64,000 nt of DNA from [Lactobacillus] rogosae (GCA_900112995.1 FONU01000013.1:1-64000); one strand, 5' to 3'. Positions 41,322 through 51,268 are shown, numbered from the stretch's first letter. A program made the numbers and translations. The notes: generated by a model not told the origin, from the letters alone.

Positions 41322-42641
41322 ATGTTAAAGACACTTGTAGGCGCTTTTAAGAACAAAGACATAAGAAAAAAGATTTTATATACTCTTATGATTCTTGTTA
41401 TTGTTAGAGTAGGAAGTTTGCTTCCTATTCCAGGAGTAGATACAGAGTATTTCAGTAGCTTACTTAGTGGAATTAATACTGGTGATTTGAGCTATCTTAG
41501 CGCATTTACAGGAGGTTCATTCGAAAGAATGTCCCTCTTTGCGTTAAGCATAACGCCATATATTACTTCATCTATTATTATGCAGCTTCTTGCTATTGCA
41601 ATTCCTAAGTTAGAGGAAATGCAAAAAGAAGGTGAAGATGGTAGAAAGAAGATTGCAGCAATTACAAGATATGTAACAATTGCTCTTGCTCTTATAGAGA
41701 GTATAGCTATGGCTGTAGGTTTTGGTAGATCTGGACTTATCAAGGGATATCAGGGCTTTAGTACATTACATTATATTGTAAGCATAATCGTAGTTGTTGC
41801 AGCACTTACAGCAGGTTCTGCAATGCTTATGTGGCTTGGTGAAAGAATTACTGAAAATGGTGTTGGTAATGGTATATCAATTGTACTTTTAATTAACATT
41901 ATTTCTGGTATGCCAAGTGATTTTGCTACATTGTATAGCACATTTGTTGCACCTAGAACTATTGCAAAGGGTGTATTAGCAGCTGCAATTATTATTGCAA
42001 TTCTTGTTGTAATGGTAGTTTTAGTATGCTTCTTACAGGATGGAGAGAGAAGAATTCCTGTTCAGTATTCACAGAAGGTTAGTGGCAGAAAGACATTTGG
42101 CGGACAGTCAACTAATATACCTTTAAAGGTTAATACTGCAGGTGTAATGCCTGTTATTTTCGCATCATCACTTATGCAGTTCCCTGTAATTATTGCACAG
42201 TTATTTGGAAAGTCATACGAATGGACCAGATATTTAAGCTCTTCATACTGGTGCAGAATATCAGCACCTAAGTATTCTATCGGGTTAATATTGTATATTG
42301 TATTGCTTATAATATTTGCATACTTCTATACATCAATTACATTTAATCCAATTGAAGTAGCTGATAACTTAAAGAAAGCTGGTGGAGTTATCCCTGGTAT
42401 AACACCTGGTAAGTCTACTAGTGATTATCTTAATAATATATTAAACTACATCGTATTCGTAGGTGCAGTTGGATTACTCATCATCGCATTAATACCTATT
42501 ATGTGTACAGGGTTCTTTAATGCAAGCGTTTCATTTGGTGGAACATCAGTAATCATCATCGTTGGTGTTGTACTTGAAACATTAAAGCAGATTGAATCGC
42601 AGATGGTTAATCGTTATTATAAAGGATTCTTAAGCGAATAG
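41322..42641 (+). CDS. secY: Preprotein translocase channel subunit SecY
   Basis: SecY, 439 residues, the membrane channel for protein export and insertion. About ten hydrophobic helices are visible. The second and plug region contain the family signature ALSITPYITSSIIMQLL, and the cytosolic loop has GERITENGVGNGISIVLLIN. The binding site GCGAGGTGATC lies in the end of rplO. It works with SecE (5.4 kb) and, beyond the window, SecG and SecA. Confidence 0.97.
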   Translation: MLKTLVGAFKNKDIRKKILYTLMILVIVRVGSLLPIPGVDTEYFSSLLSGINTGDLSYLSAFTGGSFERMSLFALSITPYITSSIIMQLLAIAIPKLEEMQKEGEDGRKKIAAITRYVTIALALIESIAMAVGFGRSGLIKGYQGFSTLHYIVSIIVVVAALTAGSAMLMWLGERITENGVGNGISIVLLINIISGMPSDFATLYSTFVAPRTIAKGVLAAAIIIAILVVMVVLVCFLQDGERRIPVQYSQKVSGRKTFGGQSTNIPLKVNTAGVMPVIFASSLMQFPVIIAQLFGKSYEWTRYLSSSYWCRISAPKYSIGLILYIVLLIIFAYFYTSITFNPIEVADNLKKAGGVIPGITPGKSTSDYLNNILNYIVFVGAVGLLIIALIPIMCTGFFNASVSFGGTSVIIIVGVVLETLKQIESQMVNRYYKGFLSE

Positions 42642-42657
42642 CTTATAAGTATTAGAT

Positions 42658-42690
42658 GACTTGCCTGACAGTAATGTTGGGCGAGTCCTT
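42658..42690 (+). terminator. Weak hairpin between secY and adk
   Basis: GACTTGCC (42658-42665) pairs with GGCGAGTC (42680-42687) with one wobble, followed only by CTTTG. It may reduce read-through or protect the secY end. Confidence 0.35.
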
Positions 42691-42719
42691 TGTATATAAA
42701 AAAGAAATGAGGTAAACAT

Positions 42720-43364
42720 ATGAAGATTATTATGTTAGGAGCTCCTGGAGCTGGTAAGGGAACACAGGCAAAGAAAATAGCTGAAAAATACTCAATTCCT
42801 CATATTTCAACAGGAGATATTTTCAGAGCAAATATCAAGAATAATACAGAACTTGGCAAGAAAGCTAAGACATATATGGACAAGGGTGAGCTTGTACCAG
42901 ACGAATTAGTTGTAGACCTTATAATGGATAGATTTAAGGAAGCTGACTGTGTTAATGGATATGTATTAGATGGTTTCCCAAGAACAATACCTCAGGCAGA
43001 AGCACTTGATAAGGCACTTGCTGCTAATAATGAAACAGTAGACTACGCTATTAACGTAGAAGTTCCAGACGAAAATATTATCAATAGAATGTCAGGAAGA
43101 AGAGCTTGCGTTGGTTGTGGTGCAACATACCATATCGAGTTCAATCCTACTAAGGTTGAAGGCATATGTGATGCTTGTGGTGAAAAGCTTATATTAAGAG
43201 ATGATGATAAGCCAGAAACAGTTAAGAACAGGTTATCTGTATATCATGAGCAGACACAGCCATTGATTGATTACTATTCAAAGAAGGGTGTATTAGCTGA
43301 GGTTGATGGTACACAGTCAATGGAAAATGTATTTAATGCAATTGTTGATGTTTTAGGAAAGTAG
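42720..43364 (+). CDS. adk: Adenylate kinase, zinc-LID form
   Basis: Adenylate kinase, 214 residues, converts ATP and AMP to two ADP. It has the P-loop GAPGAGKGTQ (7-16), AMP-binding STGDIFR and the DGFPRT motif. The LID holds CVGCGATYH and CDACG, four cysteines of a zinc site as in many Gram-positive enzymes. ATGAGGT precedes the ATG. It lies in the secY-adk-map order typical of the group. Confidence 0.97.
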   Translation: MKIIMLGAPGAGKGTQAKKIAEKYSIPHISTGDIFRANIKNNTELGKKAKTYMDKGELVPDELVVDLIMDRFKEADCVNGYVLDGFPRTIPQAEALDKALAANNETVDYAINVEVPDENIINRMSGRRACVGCGATYHIEFNPTKVEGICDACGEKLILRDDDKPETVKNRLSVYHEQTQPLIDYYSKKGVLAEVDGTQSMENVFNAIVDVLGK

Positions 43365-43371
43365 GCTGAAT

Positions 43372-44127
43372 ATGTCTGTAACAGTTAAATCACAACGCGA
43401 AATCGAATTAATGAGAGAAGCTGGCAAGATACTTGGAACAGTCCTTAATGAACTTGAAAAGGAATGTAAACCGGGTGTTACAACTTATCATATTAATAAG
43501 ATTGGTGAGGAAATGATAAAAAGCTACGGATGTATTCCTTCATTTAAGGGATATCAGGGGTATCCAGCCGCAATATGTGTATCAGTTAATGACGAGATAG
43601 TACACGGAATTCCATCAAAGAAGCGTGTACTAAAAGAAGGTGACATAGTAAGCCTTGATGCAGGAGTGATACACAAGGGTTATCATTCTGATGCCGCAAG
43701 AACTTACGGTATTGGAAAGATAAGCGATGAAGCGGCTAAATTGATAGAAGTGACAAGACAAAGTTTCTTCGAGGGTATTAAATATGCCAAAGAAGGATGC
43801 CACTTATATGAAATCTCCAATGCAATTGCACAATATAATGAGTCGTTTGGATATGGAGTTATCAGAGATCTTGTAGGTCACGGAATAGGAACAGAACTTC
43901 ACGAAGAACCAGAGATACCTAATTTCAGACAGGACAGAAGAGGTATCAGGCTTTATGAGGGGATGACACTTGCGATTGAACCTATGGTATCAGCAGGCGA
44001 TTATAAAGTCAGATGGTTAGATGATAACTGGACAGCATCAACATTTGACCATTCATTATCAGCACATTATGAGAATACTGTGCTTGTAACGAAAGCTGGA
44101 CCAGAAATACTATCATTAGTAGAATAA
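43372..44127 (+). CDS. map: Methionine aminopeptidase, type I
   Basis: Removes the initiator methionine from new proteins; 251 residues. Metal ligands are visible in LDAGVIHKGYHSDAARTYG (two Asp), VGHGIGTELHEEPEIPNF (His, Glu) and IEPM (Glu). There is no N-terminal zinc-finger extension. It follows adk by seven bases with TAGGCTGA upstream. Confidence 0.96.
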   Translation: MSVTVKSQREIELMREAGKILGTVLNELEKECKPGVTTYHINKIGEEMIKSYGCIPSFKGYQGYPAAICVSVNDEIVHGIPSKKRVLKEGDIVSLDAGVIHKGYHSDAARTYGIGKISDEAAKLIEVTRQSFFEGIKYAKEGCHLYEISNAIAQYNESFGYGVIRDLVGHGIGTELHEEPEIPNFRQDRRGIRLYEGMTLAIEPMVSAGDYKVRWLDDNWTASTFDHSLSAHYENTVLVTKAGPEILSLVE

Positions 44128-44147
44128 CTGATAATGGAGGGCAGGAT

Positions 44148-44411
44148 TTGAATAATTATATAGGATATTTTGCTACATCATTAGCAGGACACGATAAGGG
44201 ATTAACATATGTTATTACAGGTGTTGATAATGAATATGTATATGTAACTGATGGCAGGCTCAGGCAGGTTGATGAGCCTAAAAAGAAAAAGTTAAAACAT
44301 ATTCAGCTTATCAAAATATGTGACGATACAATAAAAGACAAGATAAGTCGTAATATTAAGCTGACCAATGAAGATATTAAACTTGCAATTAAGAAGTATA
44401 ATAACCGGTAA
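44148..44411 (+). CDS. KOW-domain RNA-binding protein
   Basis: An 87-residue basic protein with an N-terminal KOW-like segment (IGYFATSLAGHDKGLTYVIT) and a lysine-rich middle part. It resembles the small L14e/KOW proteins that commonly sit between map and infA in Clostridia; the function is probably ribosomal or RNA-related. The start is TTG at 44148 behind ATGGAGGGC. It is in one unit with map and infA. Confidence 0.85.
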   Translation: MNNYIGYFATSLAGHDKGLTYVITGVDNEYVYVTDGRLRQVDEPKKKKLKHIQLIKICDDTIKDKISRNIKLTNEDIKLAIKKYNNR

Positions 44412-44444
44412 AGCAAACAGAGATTTAATAATAAGGAGGCAAAT

Positions 44445-44663
44445 ATGTCAAAGGCAGATGTAATAGAAATCGAAGGAAAAGTTGTTGAGAAGTTACCTAA
44501 TGCATTTTTTAAGGTTGAACTTGAGAATGGACATCAGATACTTGCAACTATCAGTGGAAAGTTAAGAATGAACTTTATCAGAATTCTTCCAGGCGATAAG
44601 GTAACAATAGAGCTTTCTCCATATGACCTTACTAAGGGAAGAATTATCTGGAGAGATAAGTAA
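44445..44663 (+). CDS. infA: Translation initiation factor IF-1
   Basis: IF-1, 72 residues, one OB-fold that occupies the A site during initiation. It has the family start [19 protein letters not shown] and [27 protein letters not shown] precedes the ATG. It ends the plus-strand run before a new promoter at 44736. Confidence 0.97.
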   Translation: MSKADVIEIEGKVVEKLPNAFFKVELENGHQILATISGKLRMNFIRILPGDKVTIELSPYDLTKGRIIWRDK

Positions 44664-44735
44664 TTATTTCAAAAAACATCTAAAAATATATAATATTTTT
44701 GTGCAAATTTTTTTGTTTTAAATTGCAATTTTAAC

Positions 44736-44765
44736 TTGCATTTAAAAATATGACTATGCTATAAT
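44736..44765 (+). promoter_or_regulatory. Internal promoter before rpmJ-rpsM
   Basis: TTGCAT at 44736-44741 and TATAAT at 44760-44765, spacer 18. The start near 44772 leaves only about 28 bases before rpmJ. It would let the alpha-operon genes be expressed independently of the upstream cluster. Confidence 0.75.
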
Positions 44766-44799
44766 AGTCAACGAACTTGTCTGAAAGGAGGCTTTTGCA

Positions 44800-44913
44800 G
44801 TGAAGGTTAGATCATCAGTTAAACCAATTTGTGAAAAATGCAAAGTCATTAAGAGAAAGGGTAGAATCATGATTATTTGTGAGAACCCTAAGCACAAGCA
44901 GAGACAGGGTTAA
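44800..44913 (+). CDS. rpmJ: 50S ribosomal protein L36, zinc-binding form
   Basis: L36, 37 residues, the smallest ribosomal protein. It has CEKC (11-14), C27 and H32 forming the zinc site of the C+ form. The start is GTG at 44800 behind AAAGGAGG. It stands between infA and rpsM as in nearly all Gram-positive genomes. Confidence 0.96.
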   Translation: MKVRSSVKPICEKCKVIKRKGRIMIICENPKHKQRQG

Positions 44914-44923
44914 TCCTTATGGA

Positions 44924-45085
44924 GAGAAGTAGCTGATACTTCTCATGTTTGTGCGTTATGATATCGATATCACTAGTTGATGTCATAACATTGATGTTTG
45001 TTCTATTAATCACTATGATAGACAGACAATGTAGTTTTGCGGCTGCAGCGATGAACCACCCGGCTAAGTTGTAAGGTGGACATTG
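44924..45085 (+). ncRNA. Candidate structured leader between rpmJ and rpsM
   Basis: The 306-base spacer 44914-45219 has no gene but several stems. These are GAGAAGTA/TACTTCTC (44924-44931 with 44937-44944, perfect); GTTATGATATC/GATGTCATAAC (44955-44965 with 44979-44989, one wobble); and a junction closed by CAATGT/ACATTG (45027-45032 with 45080-45085) that contains TTGC/GCGA (45037-45040 with 45048-45051) and CCACC/GGTGG (45056-45060 with 45075-45079). A regulatory site for S13, S11 or S4 is possible. I do not recognise a named motif. Confidence 0.5.
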
Positions 45086-45219
45086 CTATTTTATATAGTA
45101 GTTGTTATGGCAACGCACACATTTCAGACGGCAGGCAACTGACGGGCTGCGTATGTATAATCACTACACGGTAATTTATTAATAACATATATATTTGATT
45201 AACGGAGGTTAAAGAACAC

Positions 45220-45594
45220 ATGGCTCGTATTTCAGGTGTAGACTTACCAAGAGAAAAACGTATCGAAATCGGACTTACTTATGTTTATGGTATTGGACGA
45301 GTTAGAGCAACTAAGATTCTTGCAGAGGCTGGTGTTAATCCAGATACTCGTGTTAAGGATTTAACAGATGAAGAAGTTGCAAAGATCGCTAAAGTTATAG
45401 ATGCAGATCCAGAGCATTTAGTAGAAGGTGACTTAAGAAGAGAAGTTGCCATGAACATCAAGAGATTAAAGGAAATCGGATGTTATAGAGGAATTCGTCA
45501 TAGAAAGGGTCTTCCAGTTAGAGGTCAGAAGACTAAGACTAATGCAAGAACTTGCAAGGGACCTAAGAAGACAGTAGCTAATAAGAAGAAATAA
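45220..45594 (+). CDS. rpsM: 30S ribosomal protein S13
   Basis: S13, 124 residues, in the 30S head with contacts to L5 and tRNA. It has [20 protein letters not shown] at the start and the signature [20 protein letters not shown] at the end. ACGGAGG precedes the ATG. It is first in the rpsM-rpsK-rpsD-rpoA-rplQ order. Confidence 0.97.
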   Translation: MARISGVDLPREKRIEIGLTYVYGIGRVRATKILAEAGVNPDTRVKDLTDEEVAKIAKVIDADPEHLVEGDLRREVAMNIKRLKEIGCYRGIRHRKGLPVRGQKTKTNARTCKGPKKTVANKKK

Positions 45595-45633
45595 TAATTG
45601 TTAAATTGTTAAACTCACAGGAGGTTATTTATC

Positions 45634-46029
45634 ATGGCTCAGAAAGTTACAAAAAAAGTGACAAAGAAGCGTGTTAAGAAGAACGTTGAAAGAGGACAGG
45701 CACATATTCAGTCATCTTTCAATAATACAATCGTTACTTTAACAGATGCAGAAGGTAATGCTTTATCTTGGGCATCAGCAGGTGGACTCGGATTCAGAGG
45801 ATCTAAGAAGTCTACTCCATATGCAGCACAGATGGCAGCAGAGACAGCAACAAAGGCTGCTTTAGTTCACGGATTAAAGTCTGTAGACGTTATGGTTAAG
45901 GGACCAGGTTCAGGTAGAGAGGCAGCTATTCGTGCCCTTTCAGCTTGTGGTCTCGAAGTTACAAGTATTAAGGATGTTACACCAGTTCCACATAACGGTT
46001 GTCGTCCACCAAAGCGTAGAAGAGTTTAA
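45634..46029 (+). CDS. rpsK: 30S ribosomal protein S11
   Basis: S11, 131 residues, on the 30S platform near the E site. It has a lysine-rich N-terminus, [19 protein letters not shown] and the C-terminal signature [25 protein letters not shown] precedes the ATG. Confidence 0.97.
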   Translation: MAQKVTKKVTKKRVKKNVERGQAHIQSSFNNTIVTLTDAEGNALSWASAGGLGFRGSKKSTPYAAQMAAETATKAALVHGLKSVDVMVKGPGSGREAAIRALSACGLEVTSIKDVTPVPHNGCRPPKRRRV

Positions 46030-46049
46030 TTTAGGGAGGTAAGATTACA

Positions 46050-46643
46050 ATGGCAGTTAATAGAACACCTGTGCTCAAGAGATGTAGATCTCTTGATTTA
46101 GATCCTTTATATTTAGGAATAGATAAGAAGTCTAGAAGAAAGGCTAAGAATGCTGGAAGAAAGATCAGCGAATACGGATTACAGCTTCGCGAAAAGCAGA
46201 AGGCTAAGTTCATCTATGGCGTATTAGAGAAGCCTTTCAGAAATTATTATAAGAAGGCTGAGAAGCAGAAGGGTATGACTGGTGAGAACCTTATGATTAC
46301 TCTTGAACTCAGACTTGATAATGTTATCTTCAGATTAGGTTTTGCTAGAACAAGAAAAGAAGCAAGACAGATCGTAGACCACAAGCATGTACTTGTTAAT
46401 GGCAAGTGTGTAAACATCCCTTCATACTTAGTTAAGGCTGGAGATGTTATTGAAATCAGAGAAAAGTCAAAGTCTTGTGCTAGATACAAGGAAGTACTTG
46501 AAGCTACTAACGGAAGATTAGTTCCAGAGTGGTTAGAGTCTGACAAGGAAGCACTTAAGGGTACTGTTAAGTCATTACCTACAAGAGAAGCTATTGACGT
46601 TCCTGTAAACGAGATGCTTATCGTCGAGTTATATTCTAAGTAA
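46050..46643 (+). CDS. rpsD: 30S ribosomal protein S4
   Basis: S4, 197 residues, a primary assembly protein and a translational repressor of the alpha operon in other bacteria. It has the S4 RNA-binding domain with [20 protein letters not shown] and [27 protein letters not shown] precedes the ATG. A long hairpin separates it from rpoA. Confidence 0.97.
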   Translation: MAVNRTPVLKRCRSLDLDPLYLGIDKKSRRKAKNAGRKISEYGLQLREKQKAKFIYGVLEKPFRNYYKKAEKQKGMTGENLMITLELRLDNVIFRLGFARTRKEARQIVDHKHVLVNGKCVNIPSYLVKAGDVIEIREKSKSCARYKEVLEATNGRLVPEWLESDKEALKGTVKSLPTREAIDVPVNEMLIVELYSK

Positions 46644-46704
46644 TCCATTAATTAAATGTTTAGACGTTTCAGTTTGCAGGTTGCTTGTGGACAGATACGT
46701 TTAT

Positions 46705-46745
46705 ATAAGACAACAGAATGCTATATATGCGTTCTGTTGTCTTAT
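46705..46745 (+). other. Long intercistronic hairpin between rpsD and rpoA
   Basis: ATAAGACAACAGAA (46705-46718) pairs perfectly with TTCTGTTGTCTTAT (46732-46745). The inner bases TGC/GCG continue the stem, leaving a loop TATATAT. No T run follows. A site of transcript processing, or of partial termination before rpoA, is plausible. Confidence 0.7.
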
Positions 46746-46793
46746 GGATAGAAGGAATAAACTTATTAAAACCCATAAAAGGAGGGGCTATAC

Positions 46794-47762
46794 ATGGTTG
46801 ATGCAGATTTTAATTTCAAGATGCCAAAGATTGAGATGACTGAGCAGTCAGAAGATGGAAAGTATGGTAGATTTGTCGTTGAACCGCTCGAAAGAGGTTA
46901 TGGACTTACTCTTGGTAATTCTTTAAGAAGAATTATGCTTTCTTCATTAGTTGGTACAGCAGTAAGCAGTATCAAGATTGAGGGCGTTCTTCATGAATTC
47001 AGCTCAATTCCTGGTGTTAAGGAAGATGTTACTGAGATAGTGATGAACATCAAGCAGTTATCAATCAAGAACAATGGTAATTCCGTTGAGCCTAAGGAAG
47101 CTCATATTGAGTTCGTAGGCGAGGGTGTAGTTAGAGCATCTGATATTCAGGTAGACCCTGATATAGAGATTATTAACCCAGATCTTGTTATTGCACATCT
47201 TAATGGTGCAGACAGCAAGTTAATTATGGAACTTACAATCACTAACGGACGTGGTTATGTAAGTTCAGAAAGAAATAAAAAAGAAGACCAGCCAGTTGGC
47301 GTTATCGCTGTAGATTCAATCTACACACCAGTAGAGAGAGTTAATATGGCTGTTCAGAATACACGAGTAGGTCAGGATACAGATTTTGACAAGCTTACAC
47401 TTGATATATTTACTAATGGAACAATAGCTCCAGATGAGGCATTAAGCCTTGCAGCTAAGGTTCTTAGTGAGCATCTTAAGGGCTTCATTAACCTTTCAGA
47501 GAATGCTGCTAACGCAGAGATTATGGTTGAACAGCAGGTTGATGAGTCAACTAAGGTTCTTTCAATGAGTATTGAAGACCTTGAATTATCAGTTCGTTCA
47601 TCTAACTGTCTTAGAAGAGCAGGTATCAACACTGTTGAAGAACTCTGCAATAAGACACCAGATGATATGATTAAGGTTAGAAACCTTGGTAAGAAGTCTT
47701 TAGATGAGGTGCTTTTAAAGCTTAAGCAGTTAAATTTACATCTTAGATCTAGTGAAGACTAA
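46794..47762 (+). CDS. rpoA: DNA-directed RNA polymerase subunit alpha
   Basis: Alpha subunit, 322 residues. The N-terminal assembly domain has [19 protein letters not shown]. The C-terminal domain, after a linker near 235-250, has [20 protein letters not shown] and [16 protein letters not shown] for upstream-element DNA and activator contacts. AAAGGAGGGG precedes the ATG. rplQ follows. Confidence 0.98.
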   Translation: MVDADFNFKMPKIEMTEQSEDGKYGRFVVEPLERGYGLTLGNSLRRIMLSSLVGTAVSSIKIEGVLHEFSSIPGVKEDVTEIVMNIKQLSIKNNGNSVEPKEAHIEFVGEGVVRASDIQVDPDIEIINPDLVIAHLNGADSKLIMELTITNGRGYVSSERNKKEDQPVGVIAVDSIYTPVERVNMAVQNTRVGQDTDFDKLTLDIFTNGTIAPDEALSLAAKVLSEHLKGFINLSENAANAEIMVEQQVDESTKVLSMSIEDLELSVRSSNCLRRAGINTVEELCNKTPDDMIKVRNLGKKSLDEVLLKLKQLNLHLRSSED

Positions 47763-47855
47763 AAATTAAAGCGTAATATTAGAGTTTGTAGAAAAAACAT
47801 CTATACAGTAAGACCATATGCGCGTGTATAGACGTTACAAATGGAGGTTAAATCA

Positions 47856-48392
47856 ATGGCAAAGTATAGAAAGCTTGGTAGAACATCAAGCCAGAGAAAG
47901 GCTTTATTAAGAAGCCAGGTAACAGCTTTAATCGAGAATGGTAAGATTGTTACAACAGAAGCAAGAGCTAAGGAAGTTCGTAAGCAGGCTGAAAAGCTTA
48001 TTACACTTGCAGTTAAGGAAAAGGACAACTACGAAACAGTTACAGTATCTGCTAAGGTTGCAAAGAAGGATGCTGATGGCAAGAGAGTTAAGGAAGTTGT
48101 TGATGGCAAGAAGGTTACTGTATATGAAACAGTAGAGAAGGAAATCAAGAAGGATCTCCCTTCAAAGCTTCACGCTAGAAAGCAGATGGATAAGGTTCTT
48201 TACAAGGTGACAGAAGTTCCTGCTGATGCTGCTGGAAAGAAGAAGAATACTAAGACTGTTGACCTTACTAATAAGTTATTTGACGAAATCGCACCTAAGT
48301 ATGCTGACCGTAAGGGTGGCTACACAAGAATCGTTAAGATTGGCTTAAGAAAAGGTGATGCAGCAATGGAAGTTCTTCTTGAATTAGTATAA
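47856..48392 (+). CDS. rplQ: 50S ribosomal protein L17, enlarged form
   Basis: L17, 178 residues; most L17 proteins are about 115-130. The normal parts are the N-terminal [19 protein letters not shown] and the C-terminal [20 protein letters not shown]. Two insertions, about residues 56-103 and 119-137, are lysine-rich and of low complexity. The reading frame is intact and I know of longer L17 proteins in Lachnospiraceae. The ATG at 47856 has TGGAGG upstream; an in-frame ATG at 47841 precedes that site. It ends the cluster at a terminator. Confidence 0.95.
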   Translation: MAKYRKLGRTSSQRKALLRSQVTALIENGKIVTTEARAKEVRKQAEKLITLAVKEKDNYETVTVSAKVAKKDADGKRVKEVVDGKKVTVYETVEKEIKKDLPSKLHARKQMDKVLYKVTEVPADAAGKKKNTKTVDLTNKLFDEIAPKYADRKGGYTRIVKIGLRKGDAAMEVLLELV

Positions 48393-48412
48393 TTACATCA
48401 TTGCGTATTATT

Positions 48413-48446
48413 AGCGGATATGGGGTAACTCATATCCGCTTTTTTA
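48413..48446 (+). terminator. Terminator after rplQ
   Basis: AGCGGATATG (48413-48422) pairs with CATATCCGCT (48431-48440), followed by T residues. It closes the S10-spc-alpha supercluster. Confidence 0.9.
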
Positions 48447-48656
48447 AGGTTGAATTACATATTAGAAAGTTTTGTATTTTTTCACGTTATTTCAATGAAT
48501 TTAGTATATAAAATTGATTTTTATAAAGTTATATAGTAATATGCAATTATTTGAAAGAAAGAATAAAAATGTATCATTACAGGGGAATTATCTGTGAAGA
48601 TATAATATCAGCAAGTATGTCCGGAAATGTCTGGAATACTGGAACAGGAGACTGTT

Positions 48657-49511
48657 ATGGGAATAGTAGAAGCGAAGAATTTGACATTTGAATATATAAG
48701 ACGAGACGAAGAGGGTAATGTTGAGGGGATAACTACAGCAGTTGATAATGTAAATATAGATATTAAAGCAGGAGATTTTGTTGCAGTGCTTGGACATAAT
48801 GGTTCAGGCAAATCAACATTTGCCAAGCATCTTAATGCCCTTGTTATGCCGACAGAGGGAACAGTGTATGTTGATGGAATGGATACTAAGGACAGCGGCA
48901 ATACACTTTCAATAAGACAGACAGCAGGAATGGTATTTCAGAATCCGGATAATCAGATAGTTGGTACACTTGTAGATGAAGAGGTAGGATTTGGACCAGA
49001 GAATATAGGAGTTCCAACAGAAGAAATATGGGAAAGAGTAGAAAAAAGCCTTAAGGCGGTTGGAATGTATCAGTTTCGTAGTGCTTCTCCTAATAAGCTT
49101 TCAGGTGGACAGAAACAGCGTGTCGCAATAGCAGGCATAGTAGCTATGAAACCTAAATGTATCGTGTTAGACGAGCCTACAGCAATGCTTGATCCTCTTG
49201 GAAGAAAAGAAGTATTAAATGTTCTTCACGAGCTTAACAGAAAAGAAAATGTTACTATAATACTTATAACGCATTATATGGAAGAAGTAATAGATGCAGA
49301 TTATGTGTATGTAATGGATGGTGGAAAGCTTGTAATGGACGGAACTCCAAGGCAGATATTCACACAGGTTGAGATGTTAAAGAGTATGAGGCTCGATGTG
49401 CCACAAGTGACGGAACTTGCTTATGAATTAAAAAAGGCAGGTCTTCCTATTAAAGATGGCATAATAAGAAATGAAGAATTAGTGGAAGAATTAAAAAGAC
49501 TGGATAAATAA
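48657..49511 (+). CDS. ecfA1: ECF transporter ATPase A1
   Basis: ATP-binding subunit of the energy-coupling module for vitamin or metal uptake, 284 residues. It has Walker [10 protein letters not shown] (46-54), the Q-loop in [19 protein letters not shown], signature LSGGQKQR and Walker [13 protein letters not shown]. The ATG at 48657 has CAGGAGA upstream; an open frame back to 48627 is ignored. It is followed by ecfA2 and ecfT with short spacers. Confidence 0.95.
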   Translation: MGIVEAKNLTFEYIRRDEEGNVEGITTAVDNVNIDIKAGDFVAVLGHNGSGKSTFAKHLNALVMPTEGTVYVDGMDTKDSGNTLSIRQTAGMVFQNPDNQIVGTLVDEEVGFGPENIGVPTEEIWERVEKSLKAVGMYQFRSASPNKLSGGQKQRVAIAGIVAMKPKCIVLDEPTAMLDPLGRKEVLNVLHELNRKENVTIILITHYMEEVIDADYVYVMDGGKLVMDGTPRQIFTQVEMLKSMRLDVPQVTELAYELKKAGLPIKDGIIRNEELVEELKRLDK

Positions 49512-49561
49512 AAATGATGTTACTGCCAGTGGGCAGAATGTACATTAGAATGGAGAGTGCA

Positions 49562-50422
49562 ATGTCAATAATTGTTGATAAAATCAGTTATGTATACGAA
49601 GCAGGAACAGGCTTTGAAAGACGAGCTCTGGACAATGTGTCGTGTGCAATTAATGACGGAGAATTTGTAGGTCTTATAGGACATACGGGTTCTGGTAAGT
49701 CCACATTTATCCAGCACCTTAATGGGCTGCTTAAGGCGACAGAGGGACATATATATTTTAATGGACAAGATATATATGATGCTGGATTTAATATGAAAGA
49801 ATTAAGAAGCAAGGTCGGACTGGTATTCCAGTATCCAGAACACCAGCTTTTTGAAACAGACATATTTAAAGATGTGTGCTTTGGACCTAAGAATTTAGGT
49901 TTATCAAGACAGGAATACGAGCTTAGAGCCTTTGAGAGCTTAAGACTTGTCGGGCTTGATGAGAATCTTTATTATCAGTCGCCATTTGATTTGTCAGGCG
50001 GACAGAAGAGGAGAGTTGCAATAGCTGGCGTGCTTGCTATGAAGCCGGAGGTTCTTATATTAGACGAACCAACAGCAGGACTTGACCCTAAAGGAAGGGA
50101 TGACATTTTAGACTGCCTTAAATACTTAAGGGAAGAAACTGGAATTACTGTAATCCTGGTATCTCACAGTATGGAAGATGTAGCCAAATATGTTGACAGA
50201 ATTATGGTTATGGATGATGGCGTATTAAAATATGATGATACACCACAAAATGTATTCAGACATTACAGACAGTTAGAGCAGATAGGACTTGCAGCACCAC
50301 AGGTTACTTATATAATGAATGACCTTATAAGGGCCGGAATAAATGTAAATCCAGATGCAATAACAATTGCGGAAGCAAAAGAAAGTATTCTGTCACATTT
50401 TAAGCATAATGCAAAGGCGTAG
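49562..50422 (+). CDS. ecfA2: ECF transporter ATPase A2
   Basis: Second ATPase of the ECF module, 286 residues, paralogous to A1 and forming a heterodimer with it. It has Walker A GHTGSGKST (40-48), GLVFQYPEHQLFETDIFKD, signature LSGGQKRR and Walker B VLILDEPTAGLD. The ATG at 49562 with TGGAGAG upstream is chosen; the 16-codon extension to 49514 lacks a better site. It lies 50 bases after ecfA1. Confidence 0.95.
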   Translation: MSIIVDKISYVYEAGTGFERRALDNVSCAINDGEFVGLIGHTGSGKSTFIQHLNGLLKATEGHIYFNGQDIYDAGFNMKELRSKVGLVFQYPEHQLFETDIFKDVCFGPKNLGLSRQEYELRAFESLRLVGLDENLYYQSPFDLSGGQKRRVAIAGVLAMKPEVLILDEPTAGLDPKGRDDILDCLKYLREETGITVILVSHSMEDVAKYVDRIMVMDDGVLKYDDTPQNVFRHYRQLEQIGLAAPQVTYIMNDLIRAGINVNPDAITIAEAKESILSHFKHNAKA

Positions 50423-50454
50423 CGGTAATATTAACAGGCAGGAATGGAGATTGT

Positions 50455-51258
50455 ATGATTAGAGATATAACAATTGGACAATATTATAAAGCTGATTCTG
50501 TCATTCACAGATTAGACCCAAGAGTTAAGCTTATGGGTACTCTTATCTTTATAATTTCGTTGTTTATGGGAATGAATATATGGATATATGCTGTTGTCAC
50601 GGTAGCATTGGCGGTAGTTATTAAAATGTCCAGAATTCCTCTCAAATTTATGGTTAGAGGACTTAAATCAATAGTAATACTGATTATTATAAGTGCGGTG
50701 TTTAACCTGTTTCTGACACCGGGAGACGTGCTTATACAGATATGGAAGCTGACAATAACTTATCAGGGTCTTAAAATGGCTATATTTATGGTTGTAAGGC
50801 TTATATATCTTATTGTAGGCACATCATTGATGACACTTACTACAACGCCTAATAACTTAACAGATGGTCTTGAGAAGGGGCTTGGATTTCTTAAAGTTAT
50901 CAAAGTACCAGTTCACGAGATAGCGATGATGATGTCGATAGCATTAAGATTCATACCAATTCTTATAGAAGAAACTGATAAGATTATGAAAGCACAGATG
51001 GCAAGAGGTGCGGATTTTGAGAATGGAAGTCTTATAAAGAGAGCCAAAGCAATGGTTCCAATACTTGTTCCATTATTTGTGTCAGCCTTCAGAAGAGCCA
51101 ATGAGCTTGCAATGGCTATGGAAGCAAGATGTTATCACGGTTCAGAGGGCAGGACAAAGATGAAGCCTTTAAAATATGAAAAGAGAGACAGAATTGCCTA
51201 TATCAGTATGGTTCTGTACCTTGGAGTGATTATCATTGTCAAGATTATAGCTGCATAG
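50455..51258 (+). CDS. ecfT: ECF transporter transmembrane subunit T
   Basis: Membrane scaffold of the ECF module, 267 residues. It starts with GQYYKADSVIHRLDPRVKLM, which carries the family D-P-R signature, then has about five hydrophobic helices and the coupling-helix AxG-type motifs MARGADF and MEARCYHGS. It joins the two ATPases to exchangeable S components; none is encoded in the window. ATGGAGA precedes the ATG. Confidence 0.94.
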   Translation: MIRDITIGQYYKADSVIHRLDPRVKLMGTLIFIISLFMGMNIWIYAVVTVALAVVIKMSRIPLKFMVRGLKSIVILIIISAVFNLFLTPGDVLIQIWKLTITYQGLKMAIFMVVRLIYLIVGTSLMTLTTTPNNLTDGLEKGLGFLKVIKVPVHEIAMMMSIALRFIPILIEETDKIMKAQMARGADFENGSLIKRAKAMVPILVPLFVSAFRRANELAMAMEARCYHGSEGRTKMKPLKYEKRDRIAYISMVLYLGVIIIVKIIAA

Positions 51259-51268
51259 TAAGTCGCTA

